Of a stretch of DNA of 64,000 nt, positions 17,644-26,136 are shown piece by piece. Source of the stretch: JBBQWR01 sp038210495 (GTDB lineage: Bacteria; Planctomycetota; Planctomycetia; Pirellulales; DATAWG01); contig JBBQWR010000002.1 of the NCBI GenBank assembly GCA_038210495.1, positions 1-64,000 on the forward strand. The letters run 5' to 3'. Position numbers and translations under genes: made by a program. Under the pieces are notes generated by a model that was given only the letters and a program-made list of their open reading frames with translations, made no database searches and was not told where the DNA came from. Positions within the stretch are counted from its first letter, which is position 1; each line of letters opens with the position of its first letter.

Positions 17644-18465
17644 ATGATCGACGATCGCCAACTTGTTGAAGCGCTCGATTGCTGCCGCCCCGGTAGCGAC
17701 GATCTGCGCCTGTCGGAATTGGCGGACGCCGGTCGATGCGTGGATGCCGACCCGGCCGCTGCGCGACTTTCCCGACGACTGCAAAACGTCGACAGGCTGA
17801 TGAAGGTGGCCGTGTGCGATGGAGCCGAGCCGGCCGGTCTTGCGGAGCGGATTCTGGCTCGTCTGGGAGAAGCTCAGCGATCGATGGGCGACGTGCAATC
17901 TGTTGCAGCCGCCGAGGACCGTAGCCTCGACGTCAACAGTGAAACTAGGCAAATTATCAATCGAACTCGGCGATCCTGGGCTTGGCAATTGCTGGCGGTG
18001 GCTGCGAGTCTGATCATCGCGGTCGGCGCTGCGGTGCATTTTTGGCCCAGCCATCATCCACTTTCGGCAGACGCTCTTCTCACCCATGCCGGCGATTGGG
18101 TTTCGCAGCTAAGGCATGCGGGCAATTGGAAATCGCTGCCTAGCCATCAACCGCTGGATGAATATCCGATGGCCAATGCCGTTGGAGCGATACCGCGGCA
18201 ATGGGCCGATGCATCCGCGATGGTTGGCGCCGGAGCGATCGCCTATGACCTGACTGACGCGGCCGGCCACCGGGCGGCGCTTTTGGTCATTCCTAGTTCA
18301 TCCCCTGTCGCGGGAACTCGGCCCCCCATGACGCCCGACTCAAGCACCGGCGGACTGATGATTGGCTGCTGGCAGGCCGGAGGCATGGTTTATGTGCTCG
18401 TCGTCGAAGGCGATCAGCGAGCATATCGCAATCTCATCGACGTGGCCGATGGCCCGCTGGCATAA
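17644..18465 (+). CDS. single-pass membrane protein, probable anti-sigma factor
   Basis: This 273-residue protein starts immediately after the sigma-factor stop codon. It has a soluble N-terminal part of about 110 residues (ARLSRRLQNVDRLMKVAVCD), one hydrophobic segment at about residues 117-138 (WQLLAVAASLIIAVGAAVHF) and an exported C-terminal part of about 135 residues ending VYVLVVEGDQRAYRNLIDVA. This layout fits a transmembrane anti-sigma factor that holds the sigma factor at the membrane. I do not see the HxxxCxxC zinc anti-sigma motif, so the call rests on position and topology rather than a recognised domain. An alternative is an unrelated membrane protein merely coexpressed with the sigma factor. 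Confidence 0.55.
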   Translation: MIDDRQLVEALDCCRPGSDDLRLSELADAGRCVDADPAAARLSRRLQNVDRLMKVAVCDGAEPAGLAERILARLGEAQRSMGDVQSVAAAEDRSLDVNSETRQIINRTRRSWAWQLLAVAASLIIAVGAAVHFWPSHHPLSADALLTHAGDWVSQLRHAGNWKSLPSHQPLDEYPMANAVGAIPRQWADASAMVGAGAIAYDLTDAAGHRAALLVIPSSSPVAGTRPPMTPDSSTGGLMIGCWQAGGMVYVLVVEGDQRAYRNLIDVADGPLA

Positions 18466-18954
18466 GTGCGGCTGACAATCGTCCGGGTCGCCGGGTCTGG
18501 ACGCGTCCTCGCCGAATCGGTGTAGGTTAGGCACTCTGGGCCTGACACTCGCGTCGCGCTCACACGCGACCTGTAAGACACAGGGCGCATGACCTACCGG
18601 CTGACAGCCCGCTAGCGCAGGGCGTTCCCCCGCTCTTATTGACCGATAATTCCGCCAACAGCCCGCAAAGTTTCTCTCTCTTATCGGGCCTCGCGCCGGA
18701 TTCCATCAGCCGGCAAATTCGGCAAATTCGTTTAATCTTGCCCTGCTGGAATGTCCGAATCGGTCAGTAGTGGCCCGAATTGGTCGGGCGCTTATCGAAC
18801 ACCGCCTGGGGGGGCGGCTCGCTCGTGGCTCGGCGAAGATTGGTCGCCGCAATCCATCTCCAAGCGAGTCGGTCTGCCGGCTGGCAAGATTGCCATGCCG
18901 GTCGTTTCCTCCGGCGTTTCGTTGCACTCAAACCGCTCCCGGGGGAAACGCGAT
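18466..18954. other. 489-base intergenic stretch with degraded repeats
   Basis: No convincing gene. From about 18484 it holds decayed copies of family C (CCGGGTCTGGACGCG then TCCTCGCCGAATCGG) and family A (GTAGGTTAGGCACTC at 18522 onward, TGACCTAC ending about 18597). Plus-strand frames here run into the next gene but look non-coding before the ATG at 18955. Confidence 0.5.
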
Positions 18955-19374
18955 ATGAAGAAAATCTTGTTTGCGGTCTCGTTGAATTTGCTCATAGCCT
19001 CGGCCGGCAGCGCCCAACAGCCGATCGTCGACAAACCGATTCCCCTAGCGCACGACTCGAGCCGCGTGACCTCGACCGGCGAACTGACCCCGACGCCCGA
19101 GATGTGGTTCTACGAGCAAGAGCGCCACCGGTGGCAAGAGCCGGTCAACATTGTCCGGTCCAATGCCGAGCGCAAAGCCAACGAGCGCCGCGACCGGATC
19201 GCCACGATGAACTGGTACGGTGTCTCGAACTCCCGGCCGCACGTCAGCCCCGATCCGACGTTCGGCAACTTCGGCCCGTACGGCGCGGCCAACGGCTATC
19301 CCGGGGCCCCAAGCTGGTCCGGCGGCAACAACACCGTCATCCTGCAAGCCGATCGGGGAACGATGCGATATTAA
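18955..19374 (+). CDS. small secreted hypothetical protein
   Basis: This 139-residue protein starts at an ATG preceded by GGGGGAAACG and opens with a signal peptide (KKILFAVSLNLLIASAGSAQ, cleavage near residue 20). The mature part has a helical charged region (MWFYEQERHRWQEP, RSNAERKANERRDRIATMNW) and a Gly/Pro/Asn-rich C-terminus (NGYPGAPSWSGGNN). There are no cysteines and no domain I recognise. It is likely exported and could be a periplasmic or surface protein. It lies 489 bases downstream of the sigma/anti-sigma pair and ends before a strong hairpin terminator, so it is probably transcribed alone. Confidence 0.65.
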   Translation: MKKILFAVSLNLLIASAGSAQQPIVDKPIPLAHDSSRVTSTGELTPTPEMWFYEQERHRWQEPVNIVRSNAERKANERRDRIATMNWYGVSNSRPHVSPDPTFGNFGPYGAANGYPGAPSWSGGNNTVILQADRGTMRY

Positions 19375-19406
19375 TTGTCGCCGCGTCTGTTGGGATTAAG
19401 AAATGC

Positions 19407-19441
19407 GAAAAGCTCGGGACTAATTCAGCCTCGAGCTTTTC
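19407..19441 (+). terminator. hairpin terminator after the secreted protein gene
   Basis: GAAAAGCTCG (19407-19416) pairs perfectly with CGAGCTTTTC (19432-19441) across a 15-base loop. The A-run before and T-run inside the stem fit a bidirectional rho-independent terminator, 32 bases after the stop at 19374. Confidence 0.7.
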
Positions 19442-19462
19442 GTTTGGCGGTTGGGGATTCTG

Positions 19463-19468
19463 TATAAT
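19463..19468 (+). promoter_or_regulatory. TATAAT -10 element upstream of the ParD-like gene
   Basis: A perfect TATAAT lies 25 bases before the ATG at 19494, directly after the terminator of the previous gene. The base region 17 upstream (TCGTTT) is a poor -35 box. If used, transcription would start near 19475, which rules out the in-frame ATG at 19467. Confidence 0.45.
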
Positions 19469-19493
19469 GGGAAACCCTTGTTGCCGAGCCGCT

Positions 19494-19655
19494 ATGCAAT
19501 TCCGATTACCGCCCGACATCGAAGCTCAGATCAAGGACCGTTTGGCGACTGGCCACTACGCAAACGAGGAAGAAGTCCTGCGTGAAGCGTTAAGAGCGCT
19601 CAAATGCCAGGACAATGATGTTACGGCGATCCGAGTGGCAATCGCGGACAAGTAA
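19494..19655 (+). CDS. ParD/CopG-like small antitoxin, orphan
   Basis: This 53-residue protein begins QFRLPPDIEAQIKDRLATG, followed by YANEEEVLREALRALK. This is the ribbon-helix-helix pattern of ParD/CopG antitoxins, which dimerise, bind their own promoter and neutralise a ParE-type toxin. It has the length of a short ParD N-terminal domain; a usual ParD is 70-90 residues, so the toxin-binding tail is nearly absent. No ParE or other toxin gene follows: the next gene is greA on the other strand. It may be a relic or a free regulator. The start ATG is chosen because the upstream in-frame ATG at 19467 overlaps a TATAAT box. Confidence 0.6.
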   Translation: MQFRLPPDIEAQIKDRLATGHYANEEEVLREALRALKCQDNDVTAIRVAIADK

Positions 19656-19727
19656 ACTGGCGATCGAGGAATCCCATTCGACGAATTCGTTGAGGAATTC
19701 GCCATCGCGAGCAGATTCCGCTAGCCG

Positions 19728-20204
19728 TCACTCAAACCGAATCTGTTTGATCTCGAACTTCATCGTGCCGGCGGGAACGGGAATCTCCACGCGGTCGCCG
19801 ATCTTCTTGCCCATCAGCCCTTGGGCGAGCGGGCTGGTGACGAGAATCTTGCCCGAGTCGTAATCTTCTTCGCCGGCCCCGACGAGCGTAAAGATTTCCT
19901 CGTCGCCGAAATCCAGGTCCTTGACGACCACCGTGGAGCTGAATGTCACTTCGTCCTTGGGCAATCGCGACGTGTCGACGATCGAAGCCCGGGCTAGTTT
20001 GTCGCGGAGCAGATTGATCTTGGCTTGGAGCATGCCTTGCGATTCGCGAGCGCCGTGGTACTCGGCGTTTTCGCTAAGGTCGCCTTCACTGCGCGCGGCG
20101 GCGATCCGCTGGGCGATCTTGGGCATCTCGACGGTGTCCATATGTTCCAACTCGGCCTTGAGTTTGTCATAGCCCGTGCGGGTCATTGGGACTAAGTCGG
20201 ACAT
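19728..20204 (-). CDS. greA: transcription elongation factor GreA
   Basis: This 158-residue protein stimulates transcript cleavage by backtracked RNA polymerase. The N-terminal coiled coil (TRTGYDKLKAELEHMDTVEM, RIAAARSEGDLSENAEYHGA) carries the acidic tip residues D and E of the GDLSENAEY motif. The C-terminal FKBP-like domain shows VTSPLAQGLMGKKIGDRVEI. Length is exactly typical. The ATG at 20204 follows GAGGAA with good spacing; a longer open frame upstream is not needed. Convergent with the ParD-like gene and apparently monocistronic. Confidence 0.96.
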   Translation of the reverse strand: MSDLVPMTRTGYDKLKAELEHMDTVEMPKIAQRIAAARSEGDLSENAEYHGARESQGMLQAKINLLRDKLARASIVDTSRLPKDEVTFSSTVVVKDLDFGDEEIFTLVGAGEEDYDSGKILVTSPLAQGLMGKKIGDRVEIPVPAGTMKFEIKQIRFE

Positions 20205-20366
20205 GGGTTCCTCGCAATCGCCAAGCGCAAAAAAACACGGCCCCCAGAGCCAACTGAGGACCGACGTGCTTATTTTGATCGAGTGCCACCGATCTGTAAA
20301 GGGTAGACACCTTGCCGAATGATAAGTGCCGAAGCACATTAAAAACGGCTAACGATACTCGGGGCG

Positions 20367-20407
20367 CCCCGGGGCTGGAGTCGTCCTCGCCGAAGCCTCG
20401 GAGTGTG
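20367..20407. repeat. dispersed repeat, family C
   Basis: GGCGCCCCGGGGCTGGAG followed by TCGTCCTCGCCGAAGCCTCG, in the roughly 350-base gap between greA and the zinc-ribbon gene. I see no gene in that gap. Confidence 0.6.
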
Positions 20408-20550
20408 GTTTCGACTTCGAGAGAAGACTACCGGGGCTTCCCTTCGATCCCGCCTCGGCCACCCCAGGGTCGTTAAATTAGCGTTTCTAAACGAGTCAAC
20501 ATCGAAAGCGACCGCCGGCGGCTTCTCAAACCCGCCACTCGCCACCCTTC

Positions 20551-21273
20551 TCATTTTCTTCCCGGGGTGCGATCCTCCGGCAAATACAGCAGCCGACCGC
20601 ACGTTTTGCAAAACACGGCCCTGGCCGCGATCAGCTGCGCCATGATATTGGGCGTCAACTGTTGGTTGCACCCGCCGCAACTTTCGCCATCGACCTGGGC
20701 CATCGCGTCCTGCCCCCGAGCCTTGACCACACGAATATAGGCCTCGCGAAATTCATCCGGCAGCGCTTGCTCAGCGACCTTGAGCTCCTCTTCCAATCGC
20801 GCGATATCGCTACGGAGCGACTCTTCTTGCGAGCGGACGGATTCTTGAGCCTTGGCAAGCTCTTCCTTGCTTCGGGCGATGAGTTGATTGCACTCAGCGA
20901 CCTGCGGCTTGAATAGATCGATGCTTTCCATGCCCTCGAGGATCTCGTCCGACATGACGCTGTTGGCCATCTCGTCGGCGGCGATTTGCTCGCGCAGGAG
21001 CTGATACTCGCGGTTCGTCCCGCAGGCGTTGAGCTTCGCCTTGAGGTCGAGAATCTTCGACTCGCCCGATTTGAGGAGCAACTGCTTTTGGTCGAGCGTC
21101 ACCTTGGCCGACTTCGCGTCCGCCTGCACTTGAGCCAAGCGCTGCTCGGCGGCGGCCACGGCGGCCTGCCGAGCCTTGATCTGCTTCGGCCCTCGCTCCA
21201 GCCGATCGCGCAGATCGGACAACTGCCGATGGATGCGGTGCAACTCGCGAAGGGCCGTCGCGCCAAACGTCAT
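20551..21273 (-). CDS. coiled-coil protein with C-terminal C4 zinc ribbon
   Basis: This 240-residue protein is nearly all charged coiled coil from about residue 10 to 180 (ELHRIHRQLSDLRDRLERGP, AAAEQRLAQVQADAKSAKVT). It ends in a zinc ribbon with cysteine pairs CGGC and CKTC (in SCGGCNQQLTPN and FCKTCGRLLYLPED). This is the widespread C4-type zinc-ribbon family (also known as the CdsZ/zf-RING_7 type) in which a helical hairpin carries a small zinc domain; some members affect transcription or flagellar assembly. The function here is not known. It is alone on its strand between the greA and Uma2 genes. Confidence 0.8.
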   Translation of the reverse strand: MTFGATALRELHRIHRQLSDLRDRLERGPKQIKARQAAVAAAEQRLAQVQADAKSAKVTLDQKQLLLKSGESKILDLKAKLNACGTNREYQLLREQIAADEMANSVMSDEILEGMESIDLFKPQVAECNQLIARSKEELAKAQESVRSQEESLRSDIARLEEELKVAEQALPDEFREAYIRVVKARGQDAMAQVDGESCGGCNQQLTPNIMAQLIAARAVFCKTCGRLLYLPEDRTPGRK

Positions 21274-21412
21274 GGGGTAATCTCCGGGAAGTGCTGGGTG
21301 CTATAAGCATACGCACCACCGCGGGACGCGCCCAGCGTCAATCGAAAATCCGGCCGGTCGCTGGCCGATCGGCGCGCGCTTCGCGTCGCGGAGTTTTTAC
21401 CGGCGGCCCGCA

Positions 21413-21964
21413 TTACTCGAAAAGTTTACGCAACGGCACGGAAAATCCTGGCAGAAAGTCGAACCCGGTCAATTCTTGATCGCTCGTCACCGTCACCGCC
21501 GCGCGATCTTGACGATAGACAGTGATCGTCTGGTCAGCCGGATCGACTACGCAAACAGCTATCACACCGGCGGTGAGATACTCGGCAACCTTTTCGAGAA
21601 TTTCACTTCGTCGGTCGGTGGGGGATCGGACTTCAAAGACGAGTTCCGGGATTGCGCCCGGATATCCTAGCGGGTTTGTGCCTCTGGGCACTTTCTCATA
21701 GCTGTAATAGGCAACGTCGGCGCCGCGAACAGTATCCGGATTGCGCTCGGTGAGGATCCCTGAATCATTTGAGGCGCCTTCGCAGATAGAATGGCTCTCG
21801 AGATACATCTGTAGATGGAATGAAAGTTTGACGCAAATCTTGCCGGGATAATAACCCGGCATGTTCATCATTATTGTTCGTCCCCGAACCAATTCAGTTG
21901 GTTGGCCGTTGTCCGGCGCGAGAAGATATTCTTCGGCCGTCATGAGCGATTCAGTAGTGGCCAT
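21413..21964 (-). CDS. Uma2 family restriction-endonuclease-fold protein
   Basis: This 183-residue protein has the DUF820/Uma2 layout: N-terminal MTAEEYLLAPDNGQPTELVR, then the PD-(D/E)XK-like core with GADVAYYSYEKVP and PELVFEVRSPTDRRSEILEK (about residues 115-134), and IAVCVVDPADQTITVY. Uma2 proteins are abundant in planctomycetes and cyanobacteria and are predicted nucleases with no assigned job. The E-V-R variant replaces the E-V-x-S lysine often seen, so activity is uncertain. Single gene, upstream of and on the same strand as nothing obviously related; it ends near 21413 and the rpoD terminator lies just upstream of it. Confidence 0.8.
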   Translation of the reverse strand: MATTESLMTAEEYLLAPDNGQPTELVRGRTIMMNMPGYYPGKICVKLSFHLQMYLESHSICEGASNDSGILTERNPDTVRGADVAYYSYEKVPRGTNPLGYPGAIPELVFEVRSPTDRRSEILEKVAEYLTAGVIAVCVVDPADQTITVYRQDRAAVTVTSDQELTGFDFLPGFSVPLRKLFE

Positions 21965-22042
21965 CGATCTGTCGCCTCAAGAGGTTGGCAAGTTCCTCGC
22001 AATGATACTCCGAACGCAACTGAGATTTAGCCGCATTAAACA

Positions 22043-22078
22043 CAAAAAGAGCCGCTGGTTTCAAAAACCAGCGGCTCT
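22043..22078 (-). terminator. rho-independent terminator of rpoD
   Basis: A perfect 14-base stem (arms 22048-22061 and 22065-22078, core GAGCCGCTGGTTT) with a 3-base loop lies 32 bases past the rpoD stop. Read on the minus strand it is followed by TTTTTGTG. This is the clearest terminator in the window. Confidence 0.9.
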
Positions 22079-22109
22079 CAGATTCAATTGCCACGCGATC
22101 GTCGGCCGA

Positions 22110-23777
22110 CTACGAAGCCACGGCCGCCGCGCCCAAAAATCCTTCGAGCTGCTGACTTCGCACCGGGTGCTGTAGTTTGCGCACCGCCTTCGCTTCGATC
22201 TGCCGCACGCGCTCGCGGGTGATCTTGAAAATCCGGCCCACCTCTTCCAGCGTGTAGGTGTAGCCGTCGCCCAGCCCGTACCGCAGCCGAATGATTTCAC
22301 GCTCGCGATACGTCAGGGTTTTAAGCAGCCCCACGACCTTCTCGCGGAGCATCTCTTGCGACGCCGAGATGATCGGGCTCTCCGTGCTGCCGTCTTCGAT
22401 GAATTCGCCAAAGCTGCTGTCCTCGCTCTCCCCGACCGGCCGGTCGAGGCTCACCGGATGCCGCCCGATGTTGAGCACGCGGCGGACTTCGTCGACTTGC
22501 ATGTCGGCCGCTTCCGCCGTTTCCTCGGTTGTCGGCTCGCGGCCCATTTCCTGAAGCAGCCGCTTCGACACGTTCCGCAATCGCGAGAGCACGTCGATCA
22601 TGTGGACCGGAATCCGGATCGTCCGGGCTTGATCGGCGATCGCCCGCGTGATCGCCTGCCGAATCCACCACGTGGCATAAGTCGAGAACTTGTAACCGCG
22701 TCGATATTCATACTTGTCGACCGCGCGCATCAGGCCCGTGTTGCCTTCTTGGATCAGATCCAAAAAGCTCAGGCCCCGGTTGCGATACTTTTTGGCGATC
22801 GACACGACGAGCCGCAGATTGCCGCTGGAAAGCTGACGCTTGACCTGCTCGAAATCCAGAAACTGCCGCGACATGATCTCGCGACGGTTCCGCAGGCTTT
22901 TGGGGCTCTCGAGCGTCGTGACCATCAGATCGCGGAGTTCGCGGCGCAGCACGCTCACCGTGCCCTTGGCCGACGGACTCGTGCGCAGTTCTTGAATCCG
23001 CGCTCTCAAGAATTCCATCCGACGCGCCATGTCTTGCAGCGGTTTGACCATCGCCTGCACGCGGCGGGTTCGCAAGCTGAGCTCTTCGACCAGCGTCATC
23101 CCCTTGCGGCGGCGGCGCAAGAATCGGCGGCGAGCTTCCAACCATTCGCCGCGCGGCGTCTTCCGGCTGATCAGCTTGCGGAAGTCGGCTCGATTCTCCT
23201 TGAGCAAATGCCGCAGCGTCCGCAGATTGTGCGGCATCCGGGCCATGATTTGCTCTTTGGTCAAACGCTCGGTCAACGAGACCTTGATCGTTCGATCGAA
23301 TGGCAGAATCCCGCGATGCACCTTGTCCAAAATGTCGATCGTCGCGGCCATCGCGAAATTGCAGCCCAGCACCGAGCGGCGGAAGCGTTTGCGGGTGACT
23401 TCGATTTTTTTTGCCAGCGAAATTTCTTCTTCGCGCGTCAAAAGCGGAATTTCCGCCATCTGCGAGAGATACATCCGCACCGGATCGTCGCTCAGCTTCG
23501 GCAATTGCTCGGCCGGCAACCGACGATCAGCGCTGCGCGATCCACGCGATGGAGTGCTGGGGAGTTCCTCTTCGGCGTCCACCGCCGGCGAATCGCCGCT
23601 GGGCGCGTCGGTGACTAGCTCGATTCCCAGCTCGTCGCACGCGGCCAGTAGATTGTCGAGCTTTTCGGGCGTGACGGCTTCGTCCGGCAGATAGAGGTTG
23701 ACTTCGTCGTACGTCAGAAAGCCTTGGCTCTTGCCCTTGGCGATCAACTCATTCAACTCGAGGTCACAGTTGTCCAC
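22110..23777 (-). CDS. rpoD: primary RNA polymerase sigma factor (sigma-70)
   Basis: This 555-residue protein is the housekeeping sigma factor. It has region 1.1 (ELIAKGKSQGFLTYDEVNLY, LLAACDELGIELV), region 1.2 (DPVRMYLSQMAEIPLLTREE, about residues 97-116), a shortened non-conserved region, region 2 (GLSFLDLIQEGNTGLMRAVD, FSTYATWWIRQAITRAIADQ), region 3 (IPVHMIDVLSRLRNVSKRLL), and region 4 (YGLGDGYTYTLEEVGRIFKI, TRERVRQIEAKAVRKLQHPV). The 125-base gap to dnaG and shared strand indicate the classic dnaG-rpoD pair. A strong hairpin terminator follows. This is distinct from the two ECF factors elsewhere in the window. Confidence 0.96.
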   Translation of the reverse strand: MDNCDLELNELIAKGKSQGFLTYDEVNLYLPDEAVTPEKLDNLLAACDELGIELVTDAPSGDSPAVDAEEELPSTPSRGSRSADRRLPAEQLPKLSDDPVRMYLSQMAEIPLLTREEEISLAKKIEVTRKRFRRSVLGCNFAMAATIDILDKVHRGILPFDRTIKVSLTERLTKEQIMARMPHNLRTLRHLLKENRADFRKLISRKTPRGEWLEARRRFLRRRRKGMTLVEELSLRTRRVQAMVKPLQDMARRMEFLRARIQELRTSPSAKGTVSVLRRELRDLMVTTLESPKSLRNRREIMSRQFLDFEQVKRQLSSGNLRLVVSIAKKYRNRGLSFLDLIQEGNTGLMRAVDKYEYRRGYKFSTYATWWIRQAITRAIADQARTIRIPVHMIDVLSRLRNVSKRLLQEMGREPTTEETAEAADMQVDEVRRVLNIGRHPVSLDRPVGESEDSSFGEFIEDGSTESPIISASQEMLREKVVGLLKTLTYREREIIRLRYGLGDGYTYTLEEVGRIFKITRERVRQIEAKAVRKLQHPVRSQQLEGFLGAAAVAS

Positions 23778-23902
23778 AGAGTCCTCCTTGCACGCGGCGG
23801 TCGCGTGTTCTGGGCACTACAATCGTCCCGGCCAAGAAACCGATAATGGCCAATGCGAATCGCAAAAGCCTTCGTCAGAATCGTGGCGCGGCGCGAGGCA
23901 TC

Positions 23903-25834
23903 CTACCCATCCGTGGGCGCGGAAATACCTTGCCGATTACGTTCTCGATCCACCAACTGCTCCAGCAGGGCCAATTCTTCGGCGTCGTTGAGCTGACCCG
24001 ACTGCAAAGCCCGCGTTTGGGCTCGTGTCTGCCGCTCTTCTTCCTGCCGACGGAATCCTTCCAGCAACTCGCGCAGCCGCAAAGCTACGTCGTGAGTTCC
24101 CTTGGCCCGGCCTAGTTCTTCCTTCAACCGTCCTTGCTCGTCGAGCTGGACGAGCAATGTTTTGTACTGTGGGTCGTCAAACTCCAATAGCAATCTTTCG
24201 AAAGTTGGCGTGACGCCGGCCGCGCTCAGCGCGGTGCAAGCTTGAAAAATCCGCCGCGCCGTCGGCGAGCCCAACACTTCCGGGCGCACGATCTCGGCCA
24301 CCGCCGCGATCGATTCCGGCTCGATCAGCAGCACTTCGAGCAATTCGCGATCCCAGGCCGTGAGTGGCGCCAGCGGCGCAGCCGGTTCCTTCTCGCCGCT
24401 TGCCGCTCGACTCGGCGTCTGTCGCTGCTTGGTCCGCAAATCGCCGACCCGCTGCCGCAGCACCGATTCGTCGACGTCGAACATCCGAGCCAGTCGCGAG
24501 AGCATGGCCCATTCGCGGACGCGAATCTCGCTCGTCGAATTTTGCCGCAGCGACGGCGCCTTGGCGATCGTCTGCAACAGCCCTTCGAGCGCTTTGGAAG
24601 CCTCGTGAGGTTGGCGCTGGATGTCCAAGTTTCGCGTCGCCATCCGAAAGGCATGATCCAGCGCGTCGACCGCGTTGCCCAATTGCTCGCGGAAATTGTC
24701 GGCGCCGCGCTCTTGCAAAAAATCGCACGGGTCGAGTTCATCGGGCAGCGTGACGATGCGCAGGTCCACCTGCTGAGCGATGAACAGCGAAAGGATTTCG
24801 TTCGTTCGTTTCTGGCCCGCCTCGTCGCCGTCCAGCACGAGATAAATCGTTTCGGCGAACCGCCGCAAGAGCCGAATGTGGCGTTCGCCCAAGGCCGTGC
24901 CCAGCACGGCAAGCACATTGTCAAAACCCGCCTGACGCGCGGCAATGCAATCGGTATAGCCCTCCATCACGATCGCCGACTTGGTCTTGGAGATCGCGTC
25001 GCGCGCCAAATCCAGCCCATACAGCATGCTGCTCTTGGAAAACAGCGGCGACTCGGGCGAGTTGATATATTTCGCCGGGTTCGACGCGGCGGCCTTCGGC
25101 AAAATGCGTCCCCCGACCGCGACCGGTCGCCCCTGCACGTCGCGGATCGAAAACAGCACGCGGCCTTTGAATCGGTCGTAGTGCCCGCCGCTGTCGCGCT
25201 GGATCAACAGCCCGACACGCTCGAGCACTTTCGCGGAAAAATTCGTCTTAAGCGAGCGCTGGATCAGCCAGTCCCAGCGATCCGGCGCGAAGCCCAGGTG
25301 ATATTGCCGAATACTTTCCGCAGTGACGCCGCGCTGGGCGAGATATTTGCGTGCCCCGTCGGCTTCGGGTGATTTCAGCAGGCATTCGTGAAATTGCTGC
25401 TCGGCCCAAGCCGCCGCTTGATAGAGCGTCCGCTTGTCGTCCGGGCTGCCGGCGATCGGCGCCGCATTGTCGGGCTCACCATATTGTCCGCCACTGTGTG
25501 ATCCGCCACTGTATGTTCCGCCGGCATGCGATTTGAGCGGCGTAAGCGTGACGCCCGCTTTGTCGGCGAGCAGCGACATGGCTTCGCGAAACTCGACGTT
25601 CTCCATCTTCATAATGAAACTGAAGATATCGCCGCCGATGTCGCAGACCCAGCACTTGAACGATTGCCGATCGGGATTGACTTGCAGGCTCGGACGAGAG
25701 TCGTCGTGCCAAGGGCAGAGCGCCTTATACCCGCGCCCTTCGCGGCGGAGTTGCAGATATCCGCCGACCAGGTCGACAATATCGACCGCCTGCCTGATGC
25801 GTTCTTTGTCGTCGAAGGACGAGTGAGAATTCAT
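23903..25834 (-). CDS. dnaG: DNA primase
   Basis: This 643-residue primase makes RNA primers for replication. The N-terminal zinc-binding domain shows CPWHDDSRPSLQVNPDRQSF followed by KCWVC (Cys41-region, His, then two Cys). The catalytic core shows AIRDVQGRPVAVGGRILPKA-like residues, and the TOPRIM acidic motifs AIVMEGYTDCIAARQAGFDN and YLVLDGDEAGQKRTNE. The C-terminal third (after about residue 440) is the helicase-binding region. A glycine/serine-rich segment (about 105-125, GGTYSGGSHSGGQYG) separates the zinc domain from the core; it looks like a low-complexity insertion. Operon with rpoD; rpsU, the usual first member, is not upstream. Confidence 0.95.
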   Translation of the reverse strand: MNSHSSFDDKERIRQAVDIVDLVGGYLQLRREGRGYKALCPWHDDSRPSLQVNPDRQSFKCWVCDIGGDIFSFIMKMENVEFREAMSLLADKAGVTLTPLKSHAGGTYSGGSHSGGQYGEPDNAAPIAGSPDDKRTLYQAAAWAEQQFHECLLKSPEADGARKYLAQRGVTAESIRQYHLGFAPDRWDWLIQRSLKTNFSAKVLERVGLLIQRDSGGHYDRFKGRVLFSIRDVQGRPVAVGGRILPKAAASNPAKYINSPESPLFSKSSMLYGLDLARDAISKTKSAIVMEGYTDCIAARQAGFDNVLAVLGTALGERHIRLLRRFAETIYLVLDGDEAGQKRTNEILSLFIAQQVDLRIVTLPDELDPCDFLQERGADNFREQLGNAVDALDHAFRMATRNLDIQRQPHEASKALEGLLQTIAKAPSLRQNSTSEIRVREWAMLSRLARMFDVDESVLRQRVGDLRTKQRQTPSRAASGEKEPAAPLAPLTAWDRELLEVLLIEPESIAAVAEIVRPEVLGSPTARRIFQACTALSAAGVTPTFERLLLEFDDPQYKTLLVQLDEQGRLKEELGRAKGTHDVALRLRELLEGFRRQEEERQTRAQTRALQSGQLNDAEELALLEQLVDRERNRQGISAPTDG

Positions 25835-26136
25835 CAGGTACCCCTTCCCCTGCCCACATCAGTCTGCCGCCACAACTCCCTTCTCCGTCTCCCAACGGGA
25901 GACAACCGGCTCCCTCTCCCTCTGGGAGAGGACCGGGTGAGGGCTGTCAGCCTAAGCTGGAACCCACCACTCGTCGCGGCGCAAACCACCTGTGCGGGCG
26001 TATCCTTCGTTCCTGAGGCGGAATCGGCCGCGTCGGCCGGTGGGTGCGCCTCGACCCAAATTACCAGTTTAAGTGATTAAAACTGGCCTTGCCATCCATG
26101 ACAGGCGGGCGATTATAAAACCCGCCCCTACCCGGG
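25835..26136. other. 302-base gap with hairpin repeats
   Basis: No gene. It holds two short perfect hairpins, GTCTCCC-aac-GGGAGAC (25887-25903) and CTCTCCC-tct-GGGAGAG (25914-25930). The second sits within a CCCTCTCCCTCTGGGAG-type repeat that I have seen in many bacterial genomes. Near 26102-26133 is a GGCGGGCGATTATAAAACCC-like element. Confidence 0.5.

Noticed and set aside
18751..18954. Upstream in-frame ATGs of the secreted protein gene
   Set aside because: They would place a long non-conserved stretch before a perfect signal peptide; ATG 18955 has GGGGGAAACG upstream.
22356..23618. Long plus-strand frame opposite rpoD
   Set aside because: Antisense to a well conserved gene, His/Arg-rich, no ribosome binding site or domain.
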